Of a stretch of DNA of 64,000 nucleotides, positions 1 through 7,636 are shown piece by piece (within the stretch, counting starts at the first letter, position 1; the number at the start of each line of letters is the position of its first letter). The position numbers and the translations under genes were made by a program. This stretch comes from JASHPR01 sp963842355 (lineage in GTDB: Bacteria; Actinomycetota; Actinomycetes; Streptosporangiales; Streptosporangiaceae): positions 248,001-312,000 of the forward strand of contig CAWJGC010000011.1 of NCBI GenBank assembly GCA_963842355.1, given 5' to 3'. Under the pieces are notes generated by a model. The model had not been told where the DNA came from, ran no database searches, and was given only the letters and a program-made list of their open reading frames with translations.

Positions 1-345
1 GTCGAGCGTGTCCAGGTAGAGAGCCACGAAGCGCTCGCGTTGCTGGTCGGTGATCTTCAGGTGGCGGTGGACGTCGATTATGTACGGGAATCCCAGTCCC
101 CGGGTGAAGCGGTCGGGGCCGCCGAACGACTCGGCGGTGAACCAGGTCAGGTGGTCGACATGGGTTGGTATCCGTTCCCTGAACTGTGCCTTCAGGACTG
201 GGTCGGCCAGGACCGTGTCGTAGAACAGCTCTTCGAGGCGGTGAAGCGCCTCGTCGCCGCCGGCATGCTCGTACAGGGTCTCCGAGTGCTCCGTGTGGCC
301 GGAGCCGGTGCCCGCGCCCGCACGCTCACCACCGGGGTCGCCCAC
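1..345 (-). CDS. Truncated hemoglobin, group II-like (partial, C-terminus beyond left edge)
   Basis: Minus-strand gene running off the left edge; 115 codons are visible. The frame is bounded upstream by TAG at 378-376 and the only good start is GTG at 345. Seen: a globin-like stretch with LEELFYDTVLAD (Tyr where the B10 distal residue belongs), TWFTAESFGG, and FPYIIDVHRHLKIT, whose HRHLKI segment fits the proximal heme His (F8). The first 30 residues are Gly/Glu-rich and atypical. Truncated hemoglobins of this family are soluble heme proteins that bind O2 or NO, often in oxidative or nitrosative stress. The G and H helices lie outside the window, so the group II assignment is an inference from the visible half. 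Confidence 0.75.
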   Translation of the reverse strand, partial: MGDPGGERAGAGTGSGHTEHSETLYEHAGGDEALHRLEELFYDTVLADPVLKAQFRERIPTHVDHLTWFTAESFGGPDRFTRGLGFPYIIDVHRHLKITDQQRERFVALYLDTLD

Positions 346-535
346 TTCAGCCCACCCGCCCTTCCGCTGCAGTCCCTAACCCGGCCCGCACCGGGCCCCG
401 CTGCACGGCCCCGTTCGCCTTACCCGTCAACCATAGGCTGGCGACCGTTCGCTGAGCACTCCTGGCTACCTTCACCAGCGCCACCTGATCAAAGCCTTCG
501 AATAGGCACTCACCGTCAGCGGGCGGCGCATCGCT

Positions 536-1060
536 TCAGCCGAAGCTCGCCGACGCGTGATCCCTGGCCCTGGTGCCGGGGGGGTCGTAGGGCTCGCGGA
601 ACGTGAACGCCGTCGGCCCGGGCCCGTGGCGGCGGATGATTTCGAGGCGGTGCAGCGCCTCGTCGAGCCCGGGCCGGTGGCCGGCGGGGATCCACCACAG
701 CACCAGATGCTGCTCGGACAGCTTGTGGAACCACTCGCGTCGCCGGCGCATCACGTCCAGGTGGGCCCCGCTGCGGTAGACGAAATCCCGCAGTGCGCCG
801 AGCGTCTCCCACACCGACAGGTTGACGATGACGTCCGGGCCGCAGGGCCGCAGCGCGGTCGCCCCGGGGCCGTCGCCGTCCTGTAGCCGCCAGATGAAGC
901 CGGGCGCGGCGTCGGCCAGCGCGTTGACCGGGTCGAGCGCGGCCACGAACCCGGCTATCTCCGCCGACTCGATCGGCGCCCGGAGCCGGGCCACATTGAG
1001 CTGGGCGAGGTGGTATCCGGTCACCCGCCCATCAGACCACCGGACGGCCCGACACGTCAA
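536..1060 (-). CDS. DUF3291 domain-containing protein
   Basis: About 174 codons from TTG 1060, which overlaps the upstream regulator's stop by 4 nt (TTGA). A second plausible start is GTG 1024, directly before TGYHLAQLNVARL and behind gatgggcgg; DUF3291 proteins normally begin near this YHLAQLNVAR motif. Other family hallmarks seen are IVNLSVWETLGALRDFVYRS and LVLWWIPAGHRPGLDEALHRL. The fold is related to antibiotic-biosynthesis-type monooxygenase/EthD-like small alpha-beta proteins; no substrate is known for the family. Coupling to the HTH gene upstream suggests co-transcription. Confidence 0.8.
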   Translation of the reverse strand: MTCRAVRWSDGRVTGYHLAQLNVARLRAPIESAEIAGFVAALDPVNALADAAPGFIWRLQDGDGPGATALRPCGPDVIVNLSVWETLGALRDFVYRSGAHLDVMRRRREWFHKLSEQHLVLWWIPAGHRPGLDEALHRLEIIRRHGPGPTAFTFREPYDPPGTRARDHASASFG

Positions 1061-1764
1061 TGCTCATTATTTTTAGAAGGCCCCACCGCAACGCAGCACT
1101 CGTCCCGCCGCGGGTCAAGCCGGGCCGCCAGGCCAGCCACGGCCGCGCCCTCGAGCAGCCCTTCCACCAGGGCGAGGTTCATACCGCAGATCAGCGGCGG
1201 ATAGCGGGTGGCCAGCGCGTGGAAGGGGCAGTTGCGCAGGCGGATGTCCGGCCCGTCGGGATAGGGCTGGTAGCCGTGCTCCGACAGCGCGCTGGCCAGC
1301 CGGTCCTGATGACCGGCCCCGGCCGCTGCCCCCGCCCTTGGCCCGGCCCCCGCCCCGGCCCCGTGCCGCAGGGCCGACCGGCCGGCCGCCGCCCCGCGGC
1401 TGCGTGCGGCCCGCTGCAACTCCTGCTCGCCGCCGAGCATGTCGACCACTCCGGCCAGCAGTTCGGCCGCGCCGCGGTAGTCCCGCGGCGGCACGCTGAC
1501 CTGGTGCTCCCCGGCCGCGCGCCGGTAGAGCTTGGTCGGACGCCCGGCGCCCGGGCCGCTGCGCCCGGTCATCCGGCGGAACGTCACCTCCACCAGCCCG
1601 GCCTCGGCCAGCCGGTCCAGGTGAAAGGCGGCCAGCGGGCGCTGGATGCCGACGGCCGCAGCCGCCTCGCCCCGGCTCACGTCGTGGTCCTGCGCGGTCA
1701 CGTAGTCGTACAGGCTCCGCCGGACCGGGTCACCGAGGACGGCGATCACGCCGAGATCGCTCAC
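1057..1764 (-). CDS. ArsR-type winged-helix regulator with SufR-like Cys C-terminal domain
   Basis: 235 codons. N-terminus is a winged helix (LGDPVRRSLYDYVTAQ; DVSRGEAAAAVGIQRPLAAF; HLDRLAEAGLVEVTF) of the ArsR/DeoR type. The middle (about residues 115-155) is a low-complexity Ala/Gly/Arg stretch. The C-terminus has DIRLRNCPFHALATRYPPLI followed by CGMN and, near the end, RRDECCVAV: the spacing of NCPF, a second Cys and a late Cys pair resembles SufR-type [Fe-S]-sensing repressors. What is seen is the HTH and the Cys pattern; cluster binding is inferred. Its stop overlaps the DUF3291 gene start. The target is unknown; no suf genes are in the window. Confidence 0.8.
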   Translation of the reverse strand: MSDLGVIAVLGDPVRRSLYDYVTAQDHDVSRGEAAAAVGIQRPLAAFHLDRLAEAGLVEVTFRRMTGRSGPGAGRPTKLYRRAAGEHQVSVPPRDYRGAAELLAGVVDMLGGEQELQRAARSRGAAAGRSALRHGAGAGAGPRAGAAAGAGHQDRLASALSEHGYQPYPDGPDIRLRNCPFHALATRYPPLICGMNLALVEGLLEGAAVAGLAARLDPRRDECCVAVGPSKNNEH

Positions 1765-1861
1765 CGCGCCATTGTAAAACTAACGACGTCGTGTGCAATT
1801 AGGCGATCATGGACAAGCCCTCGGCCCCCAGGGTGACCATCCGCGCAACTCTCCGATGGAC

Positions 1862-2371
1862 TCAGGCGCCCACGGTTCCGTCGATGCCCTCACGCAGGAA
1901 GTCCGCGTGTCCGTTATGGCGCCCGTACTCCAGGAGCACGTGGATCATGACCATCCGCAGCGAGACTTCCTCGCCCCACCTCGGCTGATAGCCGGCCACG
2001 TCCAGCGACTCAGCGTTCCGCTCGATGCGACGGGAATCCTCCACTTCAGCCTCCCAGGCTGCGAACGCGTCCTCCCGGCTCGACGCGCTCGCGTCGAACG
2101 CTGCCTGGAAGTCGATCTGGTCGGACCAGACCATGGGCGCCTCGTGGTCGTCGAACACCCGGCGGAACCAGGTACGCTCCACCTCCGCCATGTGGCGAAC
2201 CAGACCGAGCAGCGAAAGCGTGGACGGTGGCATCGACGGCCGGCGCATCTCGTCGTCGGTGAGCCCGTCGCACTTCATCGCGAGCGTCGCACGCTGGTAG
2301 TCGAGGAAGGACCGCAGCATGTCGCGCTCGGCGGCGAAGTTAGGCGGACCTATCCGCTGATCGACGGACAC
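1862..2371 (-). CDS. DinB-family (DUF664-like) protein
   Basis: Start chosen at GTG 2371 because it is preceded by ggaggcgaggag at good spacing; an upstream start would add unconserved Arg-rich residues. About 169 aa. Seen: FAAERDMLRSFLDYQRATL, LSLLGLVRHMAEVERTWFRR and VLLEYGRHNGHADFLRE, the two His-bearing helices of the DinB/YfiT four-helix metal-binding fold typical of actinobacterial DUF664 proteins. Many family members are mycothiol- or bacillithiol-dependent transferases; which reaction this one performs cannot be told. It stands alone and is divergent from the exporter operon. Confidence 0.82.
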   Translation of the reverse strand: MSVDQRIGPPNFAAERDMLRSFLDYQRATLAMKCDGLTDDEMRRPSMPPSTLSLLGLVRHMAEVERTWFRRVFDDHEAPMVWSDQIDFQAAFDASASSREDAFAAWEAEVEDSRRIERNAESLDVAGYQPRWGEEVSLRMVMIHVLLEYGRHNGHADFLREGIDGTVGA

Positions 2372-2492
2372 TGGTAGTACTCCTCGCCTCCGCCTGCATG
2401 GGGACCAGAACCTCACGACGTGATACGCGCAATATATACGCGTTTGCGAAGGGCCAGATCACGGCGTGCCGCCAGCGCCCCGGCAGACTTGC

Positions 2493-2532
2493 ATTATCCG
2501 TAGCATACTCAGTATTATCCATGGCATGCTAC
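2493..2532. promoter_or_regulatory. Direct-repeat/inverted-repeat cluster in divergent promoter region
   Basis: Within the 225-bp divergent gap before the exporter operon, two copies of attatcc(g/a)t(a/g)gcat lie at 2493-2506 and 2514-2527, offset by exactly 21 bp (about two helical turns). The same stretch contains an inverted repeat gtagcat (2500-2506) / atgctac (2526-2532). The tract is unusually AT-rich for this window. This looks like an operator plus promoter for the ABC exporter; no regulator is adjacent to assign it to. Confidence 0.45.
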
Positions 2533-2596
2533 CAAGCGGGGAACCGCTCACGAACATGACCGCGGCTCAGGCTGCGGCCGGAGTAGGGGCAGGCAG

Positions 2597-3316
2597 ATGA
2601 GCATGCTGGAGCTGCATGAGGTCTCGAAGACCTACGGTGAGGGTGCCGCGCAGGTGCGCGCGCTGGCCGGGGTCAGCCTCTGGGTGGATGCGGGGTCGAT
2701 GGTCGCGGTGATGGGGCCCAGCGGTTCGGGCAAGTCCACGCTGCTGACGATCGCCGGCAGCCTGGAGGAGCCGAGCATGGGCCAGGTGCTGGTCGGCGGC
2801 AAGCCGCTGTCCGGGATGTCACGCAATGAGAAGGCGCGGCTGCGGCGACGGACGGTGGGCTACGTGTTCCAGGACTTCAACCTGCTGCCCGGGCTGACCG
2901 CGGCCGAGAACGTCGCGCTGCCGCTGGAGCTGGACGGGATCAGCGCCCGGAAGGCACGCGCCGCCGGCCTGCGTGCCCTGGAGGATTTGGGCCTGGGCGG
3001 GCGCGGGCCTTATCCGGACCAGCTGTCGGGCGGGGAGCGGCAGCGGGTGGCGATCGCCCGCGCGATCGTCGGCGAGCGGCGTCTGGTGCTGGCCGACGAG
3101 CCCTCGGGCGCGCTCGACTCGGTGAACGCCGAGGCGGTGATGCGCCTGATGCACGACGCCTGCAAGAAGGGCGGGATGGCCGCGGTGGTGGTCACCCACG
3201 ACCCGCAGCTGGCCACGTGGGCCGACCGGTCGGTGTTCCTGCGCGACGGCGAGATGACCGACCAGCCGGCCACGGCGCAGGCCGGCGCGGCAGCCAGCAC
3301 GGGGCAGGACCGGTGA
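2597..3316 (+). CDS. ABC transporter ATP-binding protein (MacB/LolD-type)
   Basis: 239 aa. ATG 2597 follows an aggggcaggcag ribosome site. Walker A GPSGSGKST (about 39-47), Q-loop YVFQDFNLLPG, signature LSGGERQRVAIARA, Walker B LVLADEPSGALD and the H-loop VVTHDP are all intact. It is the nucleotide-binding subunit that powers an FtsX-type permease rather than a substrate importer; the next gene starts at GTG 3313 within its stop (GTGA overlap) and supplies that permease. Likely role: efflux of a peptide, lipid or antibiotic, or envelope stress response. Substrate is unknown. Confidence 0.93.
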   Translation: MSMLELHEVSKTYGEGAAQVRALAGVSLWVDAGSMVAVMGPSGSGKSTLLTIAGSLEEPSMGQVLVGGKPLSGMSRNEKARLRRRTVGYVFQDFNLLPGLTAAENVALPLELDGISARKARAAGLRALEDLGLGGRGPYPDQLSGGERQRVAIARAIVGERRLVLADEPSGALDSVNAEAVMRLMHDACKKGGMAAVVVTHDPQLATWADRSVFLRDGEMTDQPATAQAGAAASTGQDR

Positions 3317-5925
3317 GCACCAGCGTGCGGGAGCGTCCCGCCTCCCCTGGCGCGGCACGGGGCGGGGGCCTGGCCGCCCGGCGGGCGGTGATCCGCTGGG
3401 CCTGGCGGCTGCTGCGCCGCGAGTGGCGGCAGCAGCTGCTGATCCTGGCCCTGATCATCGTCGCGGTAGCCGCCACCTTCGTCGGCGCGGCGGTCGCCAC
3501 CACCACGCCGCCCGCGGCGACGGCGGGCTTCGGCACCGCCCAGGATGCCGCCACCTTCACGGATTCCGGCCCGCGGCTGGCCGGCCAGATCACCGCGCTG
3601 CAGCACCGGTTCGGCCGGGTGGACGTGATCGAGAACCAGACCCTGCAGGTACCTGGCACGGTCTTCACTTACGACCTGCGCGCGCAGAACCCGCAACGCC
3701 CGTTCGGCGGGCCGCTGCTGTCGCTGGTCAGCGGGCACTACCCGGCGACGCCGGGCCAGGTCGCGGTGACCAGCGGGCTGGCGTCGCAGCTGCGGCTCAG
3801 GGTCGGCGGCACCTGGCGGGCCGGCGGCCGGGCGCGCCAGGTGGTGGGCATCGTGGCCAACCCGCAGAACCTGCTGGACGAGTTCGCGCTCGTGCTGCCC
3901 GGCCAGGTGACGGCGCCGACCCAGACCACCGTCCTGTTCGACGCGCCGGGCGTGAACCCGTCGAAGATCGGCTCGAACGTGTCCACCCCGGGCCTGGTGG
4001 CGTCCAAGAACGTGATCAACCCCGAGACCGTCTCGCTGACCGCGGCCACGCTCGGGATGCTGCTGATCGCGCTGGTCGGGGTGGGCGGCTTCACCGTGCT
4101 GGCGCAGCGCCGGCTGCGCTCGATCGGCATGCTCGGCGCCCAGGGTGCCACCGACCGGCACGTCCGGCTGGTGATCCGGGCCAACGGCGTGGCCACTGGC
4201 GTGGTCGGCGCGGTGGCCGGGTTCGTGGTCGGCCTGCTGGCCTGGCTGGCCTACCGGCCGAGCGTCGAGTCGAGCTCGCACCACGTGATCGGCGTGTTCC
4301 AGCTCCCGTGGCTGGTGATCATCGTCGCCATGGTCCTGGCCGTGCTCGCCGCCTACTTCGCCGCTGCGCGGCCCGCGCGTGCTATCGCCAGGGTGCCGAT
4401 CGTCACGGCCCTGTCCGGTCGGCCGCCCGCGCCCAGGATGACGCGCCGCTGGGCCGCGCCAGCCGGCATCGTGTTCGCTGTCATCGCGTTCATCCTGCTG
4501 GGCGTGGCCGGCGGGACGGTCGGCGGGCAGCAGCCGGGCAACAAAAGCTCGCAGCTTGGCGCGCTGGTCCTCGGGTTCCTCGCCCTTACGGTCGCCGTGG
4601 TGCTGCTGTCGCCCTCGTTGCTCGGGCTGCTGGCCCGGCTGGCCCGCCCGGCTCCGGTCGCGGTGCGGCTGGCCCTGCGCGACCTGGCCCGGTACCGGGC
4701 GCGCTCAGGTGCGGCGCTCGGTGCGATCAGCCTCAGCCTGCTGATCGCGGTGATCATCTGCGTGGTGGCCGCGAGCCGGCTCGGCGAAGTACTCGACTAC
4801 GTCGGGCCCAACCTGGCGTCCAACCAGCTCGTCCTGAACACGCCGAAGCCAGCCCAAGAGCCAGGTAACGGCCCACCGAGCGGGACCCCGAACGGACACC
4901 GCCCGAGCGGGACGCCGAACGGACACGCCCCGAACGGCAAGGAGTTCACTCGGAACGCCACCGCCGTGTGGACGGCCACGGCCAGGGGCATCGCCGACGA
5001 GCTGGGCACCAGCGACGTGATCACTTTGGAGCAGGCGAACGCCGGACTGCAGCGGGCGGTGGCCTCCGGGCGCAACTGGGACGGCAGCATCTACGTGGCC
5101 ACACCGCAGCTGCTCAGGGCGTTCGGTATCGCAGCGTCGCAGGTCAGCCCGGCTGCTGACATCCTGACCATGCGGCCAGGGCTGTCCGGCCTGTCGAAGA
5201 TGCAGCTCACCTACGGCACGCTGCCCTGCCTCTACAGCGCGGCGGGCTGCCCGCCAGGCCCCGGTGGAGGCGGGACCGTGCCCTGCGTGAAGGGCTACTG
5301 CCTGAACAACCCGGTGATCCAGGAACTGAGCGCGCTGCCGTCCGGCACCTCGGCACCCAACACCGTCATCACCGAGCACGCCATCCATCGGTTCGGGCTG
5401 AGCAGCACCATCACGACCACAGGCTGGCTGATCCAGACCGCGCAGCCGCTGACCGCCAGCCAGGTCCATAACGCCCAGCAGGCCGCGGCCGCGGCCGGGA
5501 TGAGAGTCGAGACCCGCAACAGCATCCCGTCACTGACCCAGATCATCGATGTGGCCACCGGGTTCGGGATCCTGCTGGCGCTCGGCATCCTGGCCATGAG
5601 CGTCGGCCTGGTCCGCAGCGAGACCGCCGGCGACCTGCGCACCCTGACGGCGGCCGGCGCGAGCAGCCTGGCCCGCCGGACCATCACCGCCGCCACCGCG
5701 GGCGCGCTGGCCCTGGCCGGAGCGGTCACCGGGCTCTTCTGCGGCTATCTCGCGGCGATCGGGTTCTTCCGCACCAACCAGCTGGACGGCCTGTCCTCGC
5801 TGAACAGCATCCCGGTGACCAACCTGCTGCTGACCGGAATCGGCATGCCCCTGGTGGCGGTGATCGCGGGCTGGCTGCTGGCCGGCCGACAGCCCCCGGC
5901 CATCGGACGCCAGCCTATGGAGTAG
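3313..5925 (+). CDS. FtsX-like ABC permease (double FtsX domain)
   Basis: 870 aa from GTG 3313, which overlaps the ATPase stop. An open frame continues upstream but those residues lie inside the ATPase gene. Topology seen: N-terminal membrane segment (LLILALIIVAVAATFVGAAV), a large extracytoplasmic domain, three membrane segments (AATLGMLLIALVGVGGFTVL; GVVGAVAGFVVGLLAWLAY; LVIIVAMVLAVLAAYFAA), two more around 400-470, a second N-terminal-type segment and domain, then three final segments. This is the duplicated FtsX arrangement of MacB-like actinobacterial exporters. Around 4858-4945 a linker has short repeats of GTPNGH/SGTPNGH type, Pro/Gly/Asn-rich and probably disordered. It pairs with the ATPase at 2597. 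Confidence 0.9.
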   Translation: MSTSVRERPASPGAARGGGLAARRAVIRWAWRLLRREWRQQLLILALIIVAVAATFVGAAVATTTPPAATAGFGTAQDAATFTDSGPRLAGQITALQHRFGRVDVIENQTLQVPGTVFTYDLRAQNPQRPFGGPLLSLVSGHYPATPGQVAVTSGLASQLRLRVGGTWRAGGRARQVVGIVANPQNLLDEFALVLPGQVTAPTQTTVLFDAPGVNPSKIGSNVSTPGLVASKNVINPETVSLTAATLGMLLIALVGVGGFTVLAQRRLRSIGMLGAQGATDRHVRLVIRANGVATGVVGAVAGFVVGLLAWLAYRPSVESSSHHVIGVFQLPWLVIIVAMVLAVLAAYFAAARPARAIARVPIVTALSGRPPAPRMTRRWAAPAGIVFAVIAFILLGVAGGTVGGQQPGNKSSQLGALVLGFLALTVAVVLLSPSLLGLLARLARPAPVAVRLALRDLARYRARSGAALGAISLSLLIAVIICVVAASRLGEVLDYVGPNLASNQLVLNTPKPAQEPGNGPPSGTPNGHRPSGTPNGHAPNGKEFTRNATAVWTATARGIADELGTSDVITLEQANAGLQRAVASGRNWDGSIYVATPQLLRAFGIAASQVSPAADILTMRPGLSGLSKMQLTYGTLPCLYSAAGCPPGPGGGGTVPCVKGYCLNNPVIQELSALPSGTSAPNTVITEHAIHRFGLSSTITTTGWLIQTAQPLTASQVHNAQQAAAAAGMRVETRNSIPSLTQIIDVATGFGILLALGILAMSVGLVRSETAGDLRTLTAAGASSLARRTITAATAGALALAGAVTGLFCGYLAAIGFFRTNQLDGLSSLNSIPVTNLLLTGIGMPLVAVIAGWLLAGRQPPAIGRQPME

Positions 5926-5948
5926 AGCGCCTACCTGCCCGGGGAGGC

Positions 5949-5962
5949 CACGGGGCCCCGTG
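5949..5962. terminator. 14-bp perfect palindrome downstream of FtsX operon
   Basis: cacggggccccgtg lies 23 nt after the permease stop. It can form a strong GC hairpin but lacks a T-run, so it would be a weak or Rho-assisted end at best, as is common in high-GC actinomycetes. Confidence 0.35.
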
Positions 5963-6079
5963 CCCGAACGCGAGGTCCGGGTCGGGCTGGCGGATCTCGG
6001 CCGCTCACCGGGTCCGCAGGTGGTTCACTATTGACCCAGCCCTGGCACGGCGCCGGATCCGTCGCCGAAGGGAGCCGTT

Positions 6080-7003
6080 GTGCAAGCCATCACCGTACGC
6101 AACCGTGACGCCGGCGCCGCCGGGCTCACGCTGTCCGATATCCCCCACCCTCACGCGGCCGAAAACGACGTGATCGTGCGCGTCCACGCGGCCGGCTTCA
6201 CCCCCGGGGAGCTGGACTGGCCGGGCACGTGGACCGACCGCGCCGGCCGTGACCGAACCCCCAGCGTGCCCGGACACGAGCTGTCGGGCGTCGTCGCCGA
6301 GCTGGGCTACGGCACCACCGGCCTGACCGTGGGCCAGCGGGTGTTCGGGCTGGCCGACTGGACCCGCGACGGGTCGCTGGCCGAGTACACCGCGGTGGAG
6401 GCCCGCAACCTCGCCCCGCTCCCGGCCGGCATCGACCACACCGTGGCCGCCGCCCTGCCGATCTCCGGGCTGACCGCCTGGCAGGGCCTGGTCGACCACG
6501 CCCGCCTCAAGACGGGCCAGGTCGTCCTGATTCATGGCGCCGCCGGCGGCGTCGGGTCGATCGCGGTGCAGCTCGCCCGCGAGCTGGGCGCCCGCGTGAT
6601 CGGCACCGGTCGTGCCGGAGACCGGGAAGCGGCCCGCGGGCTGGGCGCGGACGCGTTCGTGGACCTGCAGGCCGACCGGCTGGAGGAAGTCGGCGAGGTC
6701 GACGTCGTCTTCGACGTGATCGGCGGCGAGGTCCTCGAACGCTCGGCCCCGCTGGTGCGCGCCGGCGGCACGCTGATCACGACCGTTGCACCGCCGAACG
6801 TGCGGCCCGCCGACGGCCGGGCGATCTTCTTCGTCGTCGAGCCGGACCGGTTCCGGCTGGCCGACCTCGCCGAGCGGGTGCGGTCCGGGCGGCTGAAGCC
6901 GGCCGTCGGGGCCGTGCGACCGCTCGCCGAGGCGCCGTCCGCGTTCGCCCCCGACCGCCGGGTGCCCGGCAAGACGATCATCCGGGTCACCGAAGGCGGA
7001 TAA
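6080..7003 (+). CDS. NADP-dependent MDR oxidoreductase, quinone-oxidoreductase-like
   Basis: 307 aa from GTG 6080 behind gaagggag. Medium-chain dehydrogenase/reductase layout: GroES-like N-terminal domain (VPGHELSGVVAELG, about 64-77), then a Rossmann domain with LIHGAAGGVGSIAVQLA (about 150-166) and GTLITTVAPPN. The Cys/His ligands of zinc alcohol dehydrogenases are absent, which fits the zinc-free quinone reductase/zeta-crystallin branch. Such enzymes reduce quinones or enones with NADPH in the cytoplasm. It is monocistronic. Its stop codon sits in the first unit of a 14-bp tandem repeat. Confidence 0.88.
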   Translation: MQAITVRNRDAGAAGLTLSDIPHPHAAENDVIVRVHAAGFTPGELDWPGTWTDRAGRDRTPSVPGHELSGVVAELGYGTTGLTVGQRVFGLADWTRDGSLAEYTAVEARNLAPLPAGIDHTVAAALPISGLTAWQGLVDHARLKTGQVVLIHGAAGGVGSIAVQLARELGARVIGTGRAGDREAARGLGADAFVDLQADRLEEVGEVDVVFDVIGGEVLERSAPLVRAGGTLITTVAPPNVRPADGRAIFFVVEPDRFRLADLAERVRSGRLKPAVGAVRPLAEAPSAFAPDRRVPGKTIIRVTEGG

Positions 7004-7046
7004 CCGAAGGCGGATAACCGAAGGCGGATAACCGAAGGCGGATAGC
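6991..7046 (+). repeat. 14-bp tandem repeat, four units, spanning a stop codon
   Basis: cgaaggcggataac occurs at 6991-7004, 7005-7018, 7019-7032 and, with one change, 7033-7046. The first unit contains the last codons and TAA stop of the MDR gene, so the array copied the gene's 3' end downstream. Since 14 is not a multiple of 3, loss or gain of units does not alter the protein, which ends in unit 1. Confidence 0.9.
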
Positions 7047-7079
7047 CGGCAGGCCAGCCGTTGCCTCATTCGCCTGCCG
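7047..7079 (+). terminator. Putative hairpin terminator after MDR gene
   Basis: Inverted repeat cggcaggc (7047-7054) / gcctgccg (7072-7079) with a 17-nt loop, directly after the tandem array. No T-run follows; terminator function is inferred from position. Confidence 0.35.
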
Positions 7080-7253
7080 CCGGTCGCTGCGGGAGCGATG
7101 GCCTCGGCTAGCGCAGTTGTGCGCCGCTCTACCCACGGTCAGCGCGCCGGAAGGCCACGGGATGATTCTGGTCGAGAGCTGCGTTGTTGTGGAGACACGA
7201 CATATCGTGTTACTTAGGTAGCGTGGACCCTGAAGAGCTCGGGGTCTTGAGGG

Positions 7254-7628
7254 GTGAGCGTGATGACCGGTTGGTACGCAGAACGGACGCCGGACAGGTC
7301 CGGCAAGGCCGTGATCGCCGTGATGCTGGTCGCACTACTGCTGGTCGCGGCCGTGCCCGTGGCCCTGCTGGCCGGAGTGGTCATGATGCTGCTGGGACAC
7401 GTCATCGGCGGGCTTGCGCTTTTCGGCGGCTCGATCCTCGCCGCCGCCATAACTGTCGCGGTCGCAGGCATGAGCGGGATGCGGCACCTGCGCAAGCTGG
7501 TCTCCGGGCGCGGATTCCGTGTCGTGCAACTGGACAGCAGCCAGTACGCCGACGTCGCCGAGCCGAAGGGCAGCGACTACACCGACGTCGTGCAGCTGGA
7601 CCGCAGCGAGTACACCGAAGTTCGCTGA
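7254..7628 (+). CDS. Small two-helix membrane protein with acidic Tyr-rich tail (unknown function)
   Basis: 124 aa from GTG 7254 (GTG 7260 and ATG 7263 are also possible). Two hydrophobic helices are seen: VIAVMLVALLLVAAVPVALL and LFGGSILAAAITVAVAG, the first continuing into a gly-rich turn. The soluble C-terminal tail carries two copies of a VVQLDxSxY motif (RVVQLDSSQYADV and VVQLDRSEYTEV) with DYTDV between them. I do not recognise the family. The repeated acidic Tyr motif suggests a binding or assembly tag. The gene is convergent with the phosphatase downstream. Confidence 0.6.
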   Translation: MSVMTGWYAERTPDRSGKAVIAVMLVALLLVAAVPVALLAGVVMMLLGHVIGGLALFGGSILAAAITVAVAGMSGMRHLRKLVSGRGFRVVQLDSSQYADVAEPKGSDYTDVVQLDRSEYTEVR

Positions 7629-7636
7629 TCTAGGTG

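Noticed and set aside
1320..1400. Ala/Gly-rich tract in the HTH regulator as a frameshift site
   Set aside because: The same frame is needed for both the winged helix and the C-terminal Cys domain, so it is only a low-complexity linker.
3010..4284. Long open frames antisense to the ABC exporter genes
   Set aside because: Arg/Pro/Ala-rich translations without motifs, opposite to genes with intact Walker and FtsX features; typical of high-GC antisense frames.
5961..6035. Short 24-codon frame after the FtsX gene
   Set aside because: Begins inside the hairpin, has no ribosome site and no similarity that I can see.
6991..7046. Possible CRISPR-like array
   Set aside because: Units are directly adjacent without spacers; a simple tandem duplication.
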